Shown here piece by piece: positions 16,364-25,657 of a DNA stretch of 64,000 nucleotides (the stretch's first letter is position 1; each line of letters opens with the position of its first letter). The stretch is from a bacterium. GTDB taxonomy: Bacteria > Vulcanimicrobiota > JABDET01. Made by a program: the position numbers and the translations under genes. Under the pieces are notes generated by a model. That model was not told where the DNA came from and searched no databases. It saw only the letters and a list, made by a program, of their open reading frames with translations. Location: contig JAJYZB010000004.1 in NCBI GenBank assembly GCA_021800275.1, forward strand, positions 1 to 64,000, in the 5' to 3' direction.

Positions 16364-16953
16364 TTTCTCCCTCCATTATCATGGTCGCATTTATCTGATT
16401 TTTTTTCACCCAGGTAAATTTCTTTTAAAGAAAGAAGGCACCGTTTTAACCGTGCAGCCAGAGCGCTGATGGATTCTCCATAATGGTCTGCAAGGGTTTC
16501 ATAGCTGAGGTCCTCAGCATACCGCTTGTGGATCAATTTCTGGCATTCCGGGCTTAATTTTTGAACAGCTCCTTGAAGTGCTACTCGTTCTTCGAACCCG
16601 GCAGCAGTTGAATCATAGGACTGCAGCGTAGATTCTAAAATCTCGTCAAAAGGAACGGCTTGTTCCCCTTCTCCTCTTTTCTGAGCCACTTTTTTTCGAA
16701 TCGCCGAAATACAAGTATTTTGGGCAATTCTAGAAATAAACGTGGAAATCTGAGCCTCGCCTCTATAGTTTTTCACTGATCTCACAATGGAAATAAAAAC
16801 TTCTTGAAGCATTTCTTCCTGCTCTTCTTTGGAGAAATGCCACCGAGTCCAGGACAAAATACGTTTCACATAAGGGGCATAAGTTTGATAAAAAGCATAC
16901 CAGTCCTTTTCATTTCCTTGACAAAGGGCTTCTAGATTAAATGCCTCATCCAC
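16360..16953 (-). CDS. ECF RNA polymerase sigma factor
   Basis: 197 residues with sigma region 2 (about 27-95: QEEMLQEVFISIVRSVKNYR, ISTFISRIAQNTCISAIRKK) and region 4 (about 125-180: LSPECQKLIHKRYAEDLSYE, ESISALAARLKRCLLSLKEI), joined by a short linker. It is followed by its anti-sigma gene with a 4-base overlap. It begins seven bases after metK, so part of its transcription may come from metK read-through. Its ribosome site is poor (GTGG), which suggests low or coupled translation. Target promoters are not apparent in the window. Confidence 0.9.
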   Translation of the reverse strand: MDEAFNLEALCQGNEKDWYAFYQTYAPYVKRILSWTRWHFSKEEQEEMLQEVFISIVRSVKNYRGEAQISTFISRIAQNTCISAIRKKVAQKRGEGEQAVPFDEILESTLQSYDSTAAGFEERVALQGAVQKLSPECQKLIHKRYAEDLSYETLADHYGESISALAARLKRCLLSLKEIYLGEKKSDKCDHDNGGRK

Positions 16954-16960
16954 GATGCAG

Positions 16961-18178
16961 CTATTTTACGACTGCTGATTCTGACAAACCTGCTGCAGAA
17001 CGGATTGCCTCAGCTTTGTCAATCCTCTCCCAGGTTAAATCTAAATCTGGTCTCCCAAAATGACCATAAGCCGCTAAAGGAAGATAAATAGGCTTCCTTA
17101 ATTTTAAATCCCGAATAATGGCTCCTGGCCTCAAATCAAAATGCTCTTTCACCAATTTTGCAATTTTTTCAGGCTCAATCTTCTCTGTTCCAAAAGTTTC
17201 AATTCCAATATGGGTTGGAGTAGCGACACCTATGGCATAAGAAATGCTGACTTCGCATTTATCGGCAAGTCCGGCGGCCACAATGTTTTTAGCCACATAT
17301 CGAGCCATATAACTGGCTGAACGGTCAACTTTTGTCGGGTCTTTCCCTGAAAAAGCTCCTCCCCCGTGTCTGGACATTCCACCATAAGTATCCACAATGA
17401 TCTTTCTGCCGGTTAATCCTGTATCCCCTAAAGGTCCACCAATCACAAATCTACCCGTTGGATTAACATATATCTTTGTTTTCTTATCCAGCAGATTTTC
17501 GGGGATTACCGGTTTAATCACCTGCTCCATTAAATCCTGACGAATCACATCCAGAGGAACATCTGGTTTATGCTGGGCGCTTAAAACAACAGTGCTGGCG
17601 CGAACAGGCTTGTCTCCCTCATATTCTATGGTCACCTGAGATTTCCCATCAGGAAGAAGATACGTCAGTTCCTCATTTTTGCGAACGGCTGACAGCATTT
17701 GAACCAATCTATGTGCCAGCATGATAGGCAGAGGCATCAATTCAGGAGTTTCTGAGCAGGCGAACCCAAACATCATGCCTTGATCCCCTGCTCCGATCCC
17801 TTCAATGGAATCATTCATCATTTCCCCCTGCTTCACCTCAAGAGATTTATTCACCCCAATGGCAATATCAGGAGACTGTTCATCAATGGACAAACAAATT
17901 CCGCAGGTATTTCCATCCATCCCTTCACTGGCATCTGTATAGCCGATTTTTTTAACGGTTTCACGGATCACTTTATTCATGTCCACATAGCAGTCTGTGC
18001 TGATCTGGCCGCAGAGGTGAATCATTCCTGTTAAAACCAGAGTTTCACAGGCGACTCTGCCATTAGGGTCCTTTTCTAAAATCGCATCTAAAACGGCATC
18101 TGAGATCTGATCCGCCATTTTATCCGGATGGCCTTCTGTGACAGATTCAGAAGTAAAAAAATGTCGAATGTTTTTCAT
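16961..18178 (-). CDS. metK: S-adenosylmethionine synthetase
   Basis: 405 residues, the usual MetK length. It makes S-adenosylmethionine from methionine and ATP. Signatures include [20 protein letters not shown] (H17 at the triphosphate site), [12 protein letters not shown] and [19 protein letters not shown]. The ATG follows AAGGAG by eight bases. The short upstream region (about 150 bases to the preceding stop) shows no SAM-riboswitch-like fold. The ECF sigma gene follows immediately. Confidence 0.97.
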   Translation of the reverse strand: MKNIRHFFTSESVTEGHPDKMADQISDAVLDAILEKDPNGRVACETLVLTGMIHLCGQISTDCYVDMNKVIRETVKKIGYTDASEGMDGNTCGICLSIDEQSPDIAIGVNKSLEVKQGEMMNDSIEGIGAGDQGMMFGFACSETPELMPLPIMLAHRLVQMLSAVRKNEELTYLLPDGKSQVTIEYEGDKPVRASTVVLSAQHKPDVPLDVIRQDLMEQVIKPVIPENLLDKKTKIYVNPTGRFVIGGPLGDTGLTGRKIIVDTYGGMSRHGGGAFSGKDPTKVDRSASYMARYVAKNIVAAGLADKCEVSISYAIGVATPTHIGIETFGTEKIEPEKIAKLVKEHFDLRPGAIIRDLKLRKPIYLPLAAYGHFGRPDLDLTWERIDKAEAIRSAAGLSESAVVK

Positions 18179-18328
18179 GAGGATGTCTCCTTTATTTTAT
18201 TAAAATTCCTTCCCAAATTTTTCTATCATTCGCCTCTTTTCCAGAAAATTCCTATATATAATGGACAAAAACCCTTCCTTCACATCTCCTGACCCACAAC
18301 TTCCAAAAAAAAGATAGGATCAAACTTC

Positions 18329-20254
18329 TCAAAAAGTAAACGTCTTTGCTGAGACTGCTCCTGCTGTCACTGAAACCGAAGCAGTTTGCTGGGAGGTTGT
18401 TGTCAGAGCAGGGCTGCTTCCATTCCAGCAGCCGCTGGGAGGGAATCCAGAAATCCCAGACGCATAGCTCGGAGGCTGAACAACAACTGTATAGGTTCCT
18501 GCAGGAACCAGGAAAAAGTATGCGGTACCTGGAGTAAAGTTCGTGGTTCCCAAAGGAGAACTGCTGGAGGGTTCTGAGGTCAACGTGTCTGTGATCGCTT
18601 GTCCTGAACTATTTTCAAGCAGAACGTCCCAGTCACAGACTGGATAAGTGGAACTGGACACATCCACAGTCACTTCAATGGTTCCCATATTCGAAGCAGC
18701 AGAAGTATGCTGGGAAGCTGCAAGGACATTTAAGAGTCCATACCCATAAGTTTGAGTCCAATTAGATCCGCCCATCCCTGCAAGTTTTGTGGTATTATTA
18801 TCTAAAATTGTGGCAATTTGACCCGACGTTGGAAGAGTTCCTCCAGCTTCTAAAATAATCGAATCTAATAGTCCTACAGTCCCTGAAGTGGTTGGAGAAG
18901 CAAAAGATGTTCCATCCTCTTCCTGATAAGAACTATTTCCGGTATTAGATGCTCCATACATCTGAACCCCTGGAGCAACCAATGACACAAAAGGACCCTG
19001 AGTGGAAAAAGGAGCAATGGTGTCATTGGGCTGGATCGCCCCTGCTGCAATAACCCCTGGATAAGCAGCAGGAAAACTGTAATCCGCATTAGCAGAATTT
19101 CCGGCTGCTGCAACCAGAGTAATTCCACGCTGGAGAGCATAATCAATTCCTTCAACTTCAATATTAGAATAAACTGGTCCCCCGAAGCTCATGTTAATCA
19201 CATCTGGTTTATAAGGAAGATAGCCGCAGGTTCCACTTCCCTGTGTACAAGGACTTCCTACTCCTGCTGCACTGACAGTTCCTGTGCTGTTAGCAGCATC
19301 TGCAAGAGCTTGAACCTCCAGATCAGTGGTTGTGAACGTGCCATTTGATCCAAAAATTTTAATGGGTTCAATGGTGCAGTTCCAGCAGATCCCTGCCACT
19401 CCTGTTGGATCCCCATTATCTCCCTGGGCAGCAGCAGTGCTGGCAACCAGAGTGCCATGACCCACTTGATCTGAATTGACTGCTGCAGGGATATAACAGC
19501 CGCCCTTTTTAGCAGCAGTTAAACCGGATGGGCAGGAAGTGGTTCCAGAACCTTCACTTCCAGTAAAATTGTCAGCATAATCAAAACCGGCTAAAACATT
19601 CTGAAATCCAGCAGGAATCGTAATAGGAGTTGAAACTCCAATCGTATTGTCAAAATCCTGATGAGCCCCATTAACTCCTGTATCCATAATTCCAATGACA
19701 ACTGACGGATCTCCTGTATCCCCTGCAGCACCTCCTGACCAGACAGAAGTGGCTTGAACAGCTTTTGGTCCCCATTGATATTGAGTGTACCCGGAACCAC
19801 AGGGATAAGGAGCAGAACAAGAAGTTAAATAGCGGTACCAGTTCGGCTCAGCATGAACGATATCTGGATTAGTTTTCAACTGTTTAATGGTTTGAACAAT
19901 CGAAGCATTAGAAGGGATCTGCAGGGTTGCCAGTTGATTCATCCCAATGGAGAAAGTGCGAACCACAGTGGCTTTTACACTGGCTGCAATCGTATTCAGA
20001 TTTACATTCTGATATTGAATAATAATCTGGTCAGGAGCATGAGGAGCAAGCTGACTGTCAGAAGAAGGCAGTTGAGCAGGAGTTAGAGCCTGATCAGATT
20101 TTATAGGTCCCTGAGAAGAATTTACTCCGGATCCTCCTAAATTAAAAGTATTAGTTCCTCCTGGAAGATTAAATCCTGAATTATTGGGAGAACATCCATA
20201 AAATGCTAACATAGGCAGTATAAAAAGTCCAATTCCTAAAAACAGCTTTTTCAT
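18329..20254 (-). CDS. Subtilisin-like (S8) serine peptidase lipoprotein
   Basis: 641 residues. The signal ends in a lipobox (LAFYGC, lipid on C21), so it is probably anchored to the outer membrane. A fervidolysin-type propeptide (about 70-140, QIIIQYQNVNLNTI) precedes the S8 catalytic domain with D191 (GIMDTGVNGAHQDF), H266 (VGHGTLVAS), oxyanion N386 (AAGN) and S450 (GTSFASP). A C-terminal beta-sandwich of about 100 residues (PAGTYTVVVQPP) follows. All catalytic residues are present. It lies 67 bases after a surface lipoprotein gene and is probably co-transcribed with it. The natural substrate is unknown. Confidence 0.93.
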   Translation of the reverse strand: MKKLFLGIGLFILPMLAFYGCSPNNSGFNLPGGTNTFNLGGSGVNSSQGPIKSDQALTPAQLPSSDSQLAPHAPDQIIIQYQNVNLNTIAASVKATVVRTFSIGMNQLATLQIPSNASIVQTIKQLKTNPDIVHAEPNWYRYLTSCSAPYPCGSGYTQYQWGPKAVQATSVWSGGAAGDTGDPSVVIGIMDTGVNGAHQDFDNTIGVSTPITIPAGFQNVLAGFDYADNFTGSEGSGTTSCPSGLTAAKKGGCYIPAAVNSDQVGHGTLVASTAAAQGDNGDPTGVAGICWNCTIEPIKIFGSNGTFTTTDLEVQALADAANSTGTVSAAGVGSPCTQGSGTCGYLPYKPDVINMSFGGPVYSNIEVEGIDYALQRGITLVAAAGNSANADYSFPAAYPGVIAAGAIQPNDTIAPFSTQGPFVSLVAPGVQMYGASNTGNSSYQEEDGTSFASPTTSGTVGLLDSIILEAGGTLPTSGQIATILDNNTTKLAGMGGSNWTQTYGYGLLNVLAASQHTSAASNMGTIEVTVDVSSSTYPVCDWDVLLENSSGQAITDTLTSEPSSSSPLGTTNFTPGTAYFFLVPAGTYTVVVQPPSYASGISGFPPSGCWNGSSPALTTTSQQTASVSVTAGAVSAKTFTF

Positions 20255-20321
20255 TATCTTTATTCCTCCTGTTCAACTCTTAGAGAGTCGAGATTCTCGC
20301 TCGCAAACCTCTCGCTTCGCA

Positions 20322-22061
20322 TCATGGTGTCACAAAGAAAAATGGTCCATTATCAGAGCCTGTTGACAAACTCTCTCCTCCTGTATAAGCTTCTCCATTG
20401 CCAACAGAAATCGCTAAATACTGTCCAGTAGTGGAATCATACGATCCCAAAGCAGCAGCTTCAGCTAAATCCCACTGATAAATCACACCGCTTAAAAGAG
20501 GCACTGTACAGGGGTTTTGGTCTGTAGATGCTCCAAATGCCGAATACGGAAAACTGATGTCTGCTCCTGAATTCGTAATCGAAACCCCTGAGGGTCCGCT
20601 GGCCTCAGATCCATTCTTGACAACTAAAATTGGATTTCCGCCAACCAGTGTATTTCCACCGCATAAAGCCGTATTTGTAAAATTTAAAGTTTGACTGAGG
20701 ATATAAGGGTCATATTCCTGTTCCTGTCCAACGGCTCCATCAGGATCATTCCATACCAGGGCAGGGCTTGTTGAAGAACTGGACATCACAGTTGGAGAGC
20801 TGCCGGAAACAGCAGGTCCCCCTGGAGAAACCAGGCTCACATGAAAAGCTGGCAGCACTGTAACTCCAGGAGAGGTTACTGATGAAATTTCCTGTCCTGA
20901 AGAATTATAGCCTGTTACTCGATAATAATACGTAACCCCTGGAGTCAGGGAAGGATCAAAATCCACAAAACAAGTTTGATCCGAAGTTCCACAGTTGTTT
21001 GTGCCAAAAGTAATGCCGCCGATATTGCCAAAAGGGCCCAGGAAGCTTGTACTTCGATAAATCGTATAGCCTGAAGGAGTGCTTCCGCCTGTTTGATTGA
21101 TTCCGATTTCTACAGAGATAGAAGTATTCGGAGCTGTGCTGGAAGGCTTCACATTTTTCAAGTAAGACAAATTTATCTCTTTAGATCCTGGAAACTCTAA
21201 AATATTCGCATTTCCGCTTAAATGGAGTTTATTCCACAATACCTGACGATTAGTGGCAAGAGCCTGGAGATCCTCTCCAAAGGTCTGCGCCTGAATTGAA
21301 AGGCTGAAACTAGTGGTCGGAAGAGAACCTGTAATAGAAGCATTAGTGACATTATAGTACATTATCGTCACATTGTGAGCTGTATCCTGAACCAGCACAG
21401 TCACAGGAATGCTGCCAGGAGGATACTGAGAAAAAATAACGACCTGGTTCATGCTGCTGGTGACAGAACTGATTCCAACTTTAGCCCCATTAATCCTCAA
21501 GAGAATCAAATTAATCGCATTAGTTCCTGTTCCTGTTTCAGCAGCAGAAATATTAAAAATCTGACTTCCTGAAACAGTAGAACCAGGCTGCGGTGTTGGA
21601 GAGTTCAACGTAATGGTAGGAGTCACGTTAAATGGATTTGCTCCACTTGTTGTCCCGATCCCGCTCGACGGCATCAAAATTAAATTGGCATTACTCACAG
21701 CTGCAGTGCCTACACCTAAATTCTGAATGCGGGCGATTTGATAGCCCGATCCATCTTCAGCAATTAAATCATAAGTTCCAGGCTTAATGCCTGAGAAAGA
21801 ATAAGCACCAGTGCTGTCCGTGGCAGCAGTTTGCCCGGTAGATGTTTGAGTGCTGGAATCATACAAAGTGACTGTAGCTCCTTGAACAGGGGGTCCCTGA
21901 ACAGATTGAGAGACGTACCCCGAAACTGTCACTCCAGAGGGGGGGGTAGAACTTGATGGCAGGGTTCCCCCCATGGATCCTCCTCCTCCGCCGCATCCCG
22001 TTAGAAGAAAAGACCCGACTGCTGCCAGCAAAAGCAATTTATAAAAAGATCTATATTTCAA
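20322..22061 (-). CDS. Surface lipoprotein with carboxypeptidase-regulatory-like and Fn3-like domains
   Basis: 579 residues when started at the TTG at 22061. That codon lies eight bases after GGAGG, overlaps the stop of the aldo/keto reductase gene (TTGA) and gives a clean lipoprotein signal (KLLLLAAVGSFLLTGCGGGG). The open frame extends upstream but without a signal. After a Gly/Ser/Pro spacer comes a regulatory-like beta-sandwich (VTVSGYVSQSVQGPPVQGAT, TDSTGAYSFSGIKPGTYDLI), an Ig-like stretch, then an Fn3-like domain (TPGVTYYYRVTGYNSSGQEI). The rest is beta-rich. A run of eight C (coding strand; 21939-21946) lies in the spacer. Probably adhesive or structural; substrate unknown. Confidence 0.8.
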   Translation of the reverse strand: MKYRSFYKLLLLAAVGSFLLTGCGGGGGSMGGTLPSSSTPPSGVTVSGYVSQSVQGPPVQGATVTLYDSSTQTSTGQTAATDSTGAYSFSGIKPGTYDLIAEDGSGYQIARIQNLGVGTAAVSNANLILMPSSGIGTTSGANPFNVTPTITLNSPTPQPGSTVSGSQIFNISAAETGTGTNAINLILLRINGAKVGISSVTSSMNQVVIFSQYPPGSIPVTVLVQDTAHNVTIMYYNVTNASITGSLPTTSFSLSIQAQTFGEDLQALATNRQVLWNKLHLSGNANILEFPGSKEINLSYLKNVKPSSTAPNTSISVEIGINQTGGSTPSGYTIYRSTSFLGPFGNIGGITFGTNNCGTSDQTCFVDFDPSLTPGVTYYYRVTGYNSSGQEISSVTSPGVTVLPAFHVSLVSPGGPAVSGSSPTVMSSSSTSPALVWNDPDGAVGQEQEYDPYILSQTLNFTNTALCGGNTLVGGNPILVVKNGSEASGPSGVSITNSGADISFPYSAFGASTDQNPCTVPLLSGVIYQWDLAEAAALGSYDSTTGQYLAISVGNGEAYTGGESLSTGSDNGPFFFVTP

Positions 22062-22825
22062 CTTGACTCCTCCTCTATTTCTTTCAACACTTTCAAAGTC
22101 TTTTCTAAATCCTGTCGGGATACAATCCCCACGCAAACTCCATGAATAAAAGGTTTTGAAAGATTATAGTAAATGCTTTCTTTCACCCTATCACGCAGCA
22201 ATCCTTCTCCCAGAGTTTTCATAACCAGAATCCCTTTCCCAGAGCGAAACCCTTTTTCAAGGGTTCGAGAATACCACTGAATACTCGCATCCATGTGAAT
22301 TTCATACCGGTTAAAATTTGAAAAAATGACTTCTAACTCCGGATGTTCAACAGCCTTTTCTAAAACATGAATGTTATGGGTGCTGAGACCAACAGCTTTT
22401 ATTTTACCTTCCTCTTTTGCCTGTTTCAAACCAGGAAGAACATCCTGAATCCGTTTTTCATACCCTTGCAGCGAATCCACAGAATGAAGAAAAAAAATAT
22501 CCAGATACTTTGTTCCCAGATCAGCGAGAGATTGATTCAAAACTCTTAAAGCTTCTCGAGCTGTGCCCGCATAAGTTTTACTTGAGATGACCAGATTTTC
22601 TCTCTCTATGTTCCACATCCCTAATTTTAAATGAGAATAGGTCCGATAATCATCCGAAGTATCCCAAAAATTAATCCCATTCAAATAAGCATCCCGCAGT
22701 ATCTCAGCATACAACTCGGGTTTAACTCTCGCCTGAATGCACTGATCCTTTTCATCTGAAGTCCCAGTCCCAATGAATAAACGAGGAATTTCAATCCCTG
22801 TCTTACCCAGAAGAATCCGCTGCAT
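22058..22825 (-). CDS. Aldo/keto reductase
   Basis: 255 residues with the AKR barrel and its catalytic tetrad: D55 and Y60 (NFWDTSDDYRTY), K83 (VISSKTY) and H114 (FFLHSVDS). Further family features are GLSTHNIHVLEKA and the C-terminal GVCVGIVSRQDLEKTLKVL. NADPH-dependent reduction of a carbonyl is expected; the substrate cannot be read. It is a little shorter than many AKRs. It starts 25 bases after the purC-purE fusion gene and overlaps the following lipoprotein gene, so it is in the same operon. The ribosome site is weak. Confidence 0.9.
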   Translation of the reverse strand: MQRILLGKTGIEIPRLFIGTGTSDEKDQCIQARVKPELYAEILRDAYLNGINFWDTSDDYRTYSHLKLGMWNIERENLVISSKTYAGTAREALRVLNQSLADLGTKYLDIFFLHSVDSLQGYEKRIQDVLPGLKQAKEEGKIKAVGLSTHNIHVLEKAVEHPELEVIFSNFNRYEIHMDASIQWYSRTLEKGFRSGKGILVMKTLGEGLLRDRVKESIYYNLSKPFIHGVCVGIVSRQDLEKTLKVLKEIEEESS

Positions 22826-22850
22826 TCAAGGTCTCAAAAGTTCAAAAAAT

Positions 22851-24065
22851 TCATGACTCACTCATTCGATATTTCAAAACTTTTATTTTCCCAAACAGCA
22901 GCGGAGAATGCAGAGCCAGAATTTTAGCGGCTGCAAGAGCAGCTGCTTCAGGATCTAAAATAGTAACACAGCCAAGACCTGAAGGCAAATAAAGAGAAGA
23001 AAAAATTTCTTCTCTTGCAAATCGCTCTGATAAAACAGGACAATTAATCACAGGATACGCCGTATTTCCTTCTGTCACTGGACCTAATCCATTGGATCTT
23101 CCAGCAGCAGCGATAAAAACAATGGGTTCACCAAGGCCTTCTGATTTTCGAATTTTATCGAATAGTTTAGAGGTTGTTTTATGAACTGAAGAAACAGTGA
23201 TGTCATGCGGAATCTCTAATTGGGAAAGCATTTTAACCATAGGAGAGATAAAAGGTTCGTCGCTTTTTGAGCCTAGAAGAATCTCAACTTTTCCTTTAAC
23301 ATGGCTTGCAAATTTCTCCGTCATAAGAGCGACTTCACGGTAGTTTGCTTCAATGGCTTGAAGGGCTTCCAGGGAAGATTTTGGCAGGTCTCGATAAACC
23401 TGTTTGTCCTTCATTTGAGATTTTTCGCCATGGGGCCAGATCCTCCAGGAATCATTATCAATCACATCAGACAAAATGAGATTTCCTTTTAAATCAAACC
23501 CGAACTCCACTTTCAGATCCACCAGAGCGACCTCCTGATCGGCCCATGCTTTCTCTAAAATCTCAAAAATCAAGCGGCACTGCTTCTGCATTTTTTCTAA
23601 ATACTCCATGCTCAAAGGTTTCCCGTTTCTACTTGTTATCTTTTCATGGAGAACAGTAAAAGGTTCCATAAAGGGATCGTGTCTAGCGTCATCTTTCAAA
23701 AAAATTTCAACCAGCGGCGGGTTAAATCTCCATTTGTCAGGAGTTCCTGGATGACGCTTCAAATAGGAACCAAAAGCCATTCTTCGAGCCACGACTTCAA
23801 GAGGAATCATATCACACTGCTTAGCAAGGAACGTTCTATCATCCAGCATTTTAATAAAATGAGATTCAATGCCGCAGCGATTCAAAAATGAAAAAACATG
23901 ACTTGTGGTTAAATTAGCATGAACTCCTTTGTTAACAATTTCGTCCCTTTTTGCGCCATCTCCAGCAGTAATACTGTCTTTGCTCTGGACGAGAACGCAT
24001 CCCGGTTCATCTGAACTCAGAATGATTTTAGTTTTTCCTTCTGCGAGCATTTCTTTGGTCGGCAT
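22851..24065 (-). CDS. purC: Fused SAICAR synthetase / class II AIR carboxylase (PAICS-like)
   Basis: 404 residues from the ATG at 24065, which follows AAGGAGG. Residues about 1-245 are PurC: LAEGKTKIILSSDEPG, KGVHANLTTSHVFSFL, MIPLEVVARRMAFGSYLKR, VDLKVEFGFDLKGN and SDVIDNDSWRIWP. Residues about 255-400 are a PurE domain (EILLGSKSDEPFISPMVKML). The PurE part reads AAGRSNGLGPVTEGNTAYPV and LYLPSGLGCVTILDPEAAAL, which is the class II (animal) signature; this form carboxylates AIR with CO2 directly, without PurK. The domain order is the same as in animal PAICS. It follows purH by 19 bases. Confidence 0.93.
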   Translation of the reverse strand: MPTKEMLAEGKTKIILSSDEPGCVLVQSKDSITAGDGAKRDEIVNKGVHANLTTSHVFSFLNRCGIESHFIKMLDDRTFLAKQCDMIPLEVVARRMAFGSYLKRHPGTPDKWRFNPPLVEIFLKDDARHDPFMEPFTVLHEKITSRNGKPLSMEYLEKMQKQCRLIFEILEKAWADQEVALVDLKVEFGFDLKGNLILSDVIDNDSWRIWPHGEKSQMKDKQVYRDLPKSSLEALQAIEANYREVALMTEKFASHVKGKVEILLGSKSDEPFISPMVKMLSQLEIPHDITVSSVHKTTSKLFDKIRKSEGLGEPIVFIAAAGRSNGLGPVTEGNTAYPVINCPVLSERFAREEIFSSLYLPSGLGCVTILDPEAAALAAAKILALHSPLLFGKIKVLKYRMSES

Positions 24066-24084
24066 AAACTCCTCCTTAAAAAGA

Positions 24085-25626
24085 TCAATGTTTAAAAGAT
24101 CTAACTCCTTTTGTGGTAACAAGAGCAATCTTATATTTATCGCACAAATCAATGGTTTCTCTGTCCCTCACCGATCCTCCTGGATGCAGAATGGCAGCAG
24201 CTCCAGCTTGAATTAAAATTTCAGGTCCATCAGAAAAAGGAAAAAATCCATCAGATGCTGCACAAGAGCCTTTCGCTCTTTCTCCTGACTTTTTCACGGC
24301 TAATACGCAGGCATTTACTCGATCCTGCTGTCCAACGCCTGTTCCCACGATCTGAAAATTTTTAGCCAGCACAATACTGTTAGAACGGCATTCTTTCCCT
24401 ATCTTCCAGGCGAAGAGCAGATCTTCCAGTTCCTGATCTGTTGGATGCTTTTTTGAAACAACTTCCAATTTCTCTTTCGTCAATTGCAACACGTCAGGAT
24501 CTTGAATTAAAACTCCTCCACGTATTTGTTTGAATTCCCTCTCACTGGAAAAACAAGGGGCAGAAAGAGAGGGATTCAGCAAAATTGTCAACTTTTTCTT
24601 TGCGCTTAAAATCTGAAGAGCTTTATCCTCAATCTCAGGAGCTAAAAAAATCTCAATGAACTTTTTCTCGGCTGAAAATTTTTCAGCAATTCTGGTTGTT
24701 AATGGACGATTTAATCCGACAATTCCCCCAAATGCAGCGACTGAGTCGCCTTCCCACGCCCTGTCAAAAGCCTGCTCAATCGTCTCTCCCATGGCTGCCC
24801 CGCATGGATTAGCGTGCTTGACAATGACACAGACAGGCTGCTCTCCGCCAAGGGCGCACAAAAGTTTTAAAGCACTGTCTGCATCCAAATAATTATTAAA
24901 AGATAGAGGCTTCCCCGAAACTTTTAAAAAACTTCTGAGAGAAAGAGGCTCAGTCTTTTCACTCCAAAACACACTCCCCTTTTGATGAGGATTTTCCCCA
25001 TATCTTAAAGTCTCTCCTCCATAAAAACTAAGGTTTAAAATCTCTTCATGCAGATGACTGTGAAAATAAATATCAATCATGGAATCATAACGATTTGTCA
25101 TGGAAAAAGCTTTGGCTGCTAATTTCAGTCTCTCTTCATAAGTAATCTCTTTCTCGGAAAGAAGAGATTTTTGAACTTGAGGGTAATCTTCAGGATCGAC
25201 CAGGACCAAAACGTGTTTAAAATTTTTAGCGGCTGCCCGAACCAGAGTTGGGCCGCCAATATCAATCTGTTCTATAACTTCCTGCAGCGGCAGCTCTTTT
25301 GAGACCGCTTCTAGAAAAGGATAAAAATTGCACACAACCAGATCAATGGGAGAAATTCCCAATTTTTCAGCTTCTGCCAGATGCTCAGGCTTATCTCGAT
25401 CAAACAAAATCGCAGAGGCAGTCTGAAAGCTCAAAGTTTTCATCCTTCCCCCAAAAGCTTCTGGATTTCCGCTCATGGTTTCAATTTTCGCTGCGGGAAT
25501 AGAGTGCCTCTCTAAAAATTGAGCGGTTCCTCCGGAAGCAGTCAGCTCCCATCCTGATGAGACAAGAGTCTGCGCTAACTCCTTCAAGCCCCTTTTTTCC
25601 GAAACACTTAAAAGAGCGCGTTTCAA
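24085..25626 (-). CDS. purH: Bifunctional AICAR transformylase / IMP cyclohydrolase
   Basis: 513 residues. The N-terminal MGS-like IMP cyclohydrolase domain (LLSVSEKRGLKELAQTLVSS, TASGGTAQFL) is followed by the AICAR transformylase (LRYGENPHQKGSVFW, VKHANPCGAAMG, AFGGIVGLNRPL, ASDGFFPFSDG, ending TTKGVRSFKH). The cyclohydrolase motif is SGNPEAFGGRMKTLSF, the variant in which FGGRMKT replaces the common DGRVKTLHP. The start is a TTG seven bases after GAGGAGG. With the downstream fusion it covers the last and middle steps of IMP synthesis. Confidence 0.96.
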   Translation of the reverse strand: MKRALLSVSEKRGLKELAQTLVSSGWELTASGGTAQFLERHSIPAAKIETMSGNPEAFGGRMKTLSFQTASAILFDRDKPEHLAEAEKLGISPIDLVVCNFYPFLEAVSKELPLQEVIEQIDIGGPTLVRAAAKNFKHVLVLVDPEDYPQVQKSLLSEKEITYEERLKLAAKAFSMTNRYDSMIDIYFHSHLHEEILNLSFYGGETLRYGENPHQKGSVFWSEKTEPLSLRSFLKVSGKPLSFNNYLDADSALKLLCALGGEQPVCVIVKHANPCGAAMGETIEQAFDRAWEGDSVAAFGGIVGLNRPLTTRIAEKFSAEKKFIEIFLAPEIEDKALQILSAKKKLTILLNPSLSAPCFSSEREFKQIRGGVLIQDPDVLQLTKEKLEVVSKKHPTDQELEDLLFAWKIGKECRSNSIVLAKNFQIVGTGVGQQDRVNACVLAVKKSGERAKGSCAASDGFFPFSDGPEILIQAGAAAILHPGGSVRDRETIDLCDKYKIALVTTKGVRSFKH

Positions 25627-25657
25627 TAGAGTGCCTCCTCCTCTTTTGCGATAAACT

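Noticed and set aside
18179-18328. SAM riboswitch upstream of metK
   Set aside because: The 150-base gap is A/T-rich and pyrimidine-rich on the coding side's complement and shows no multi-stem core or conserved SAM motif.
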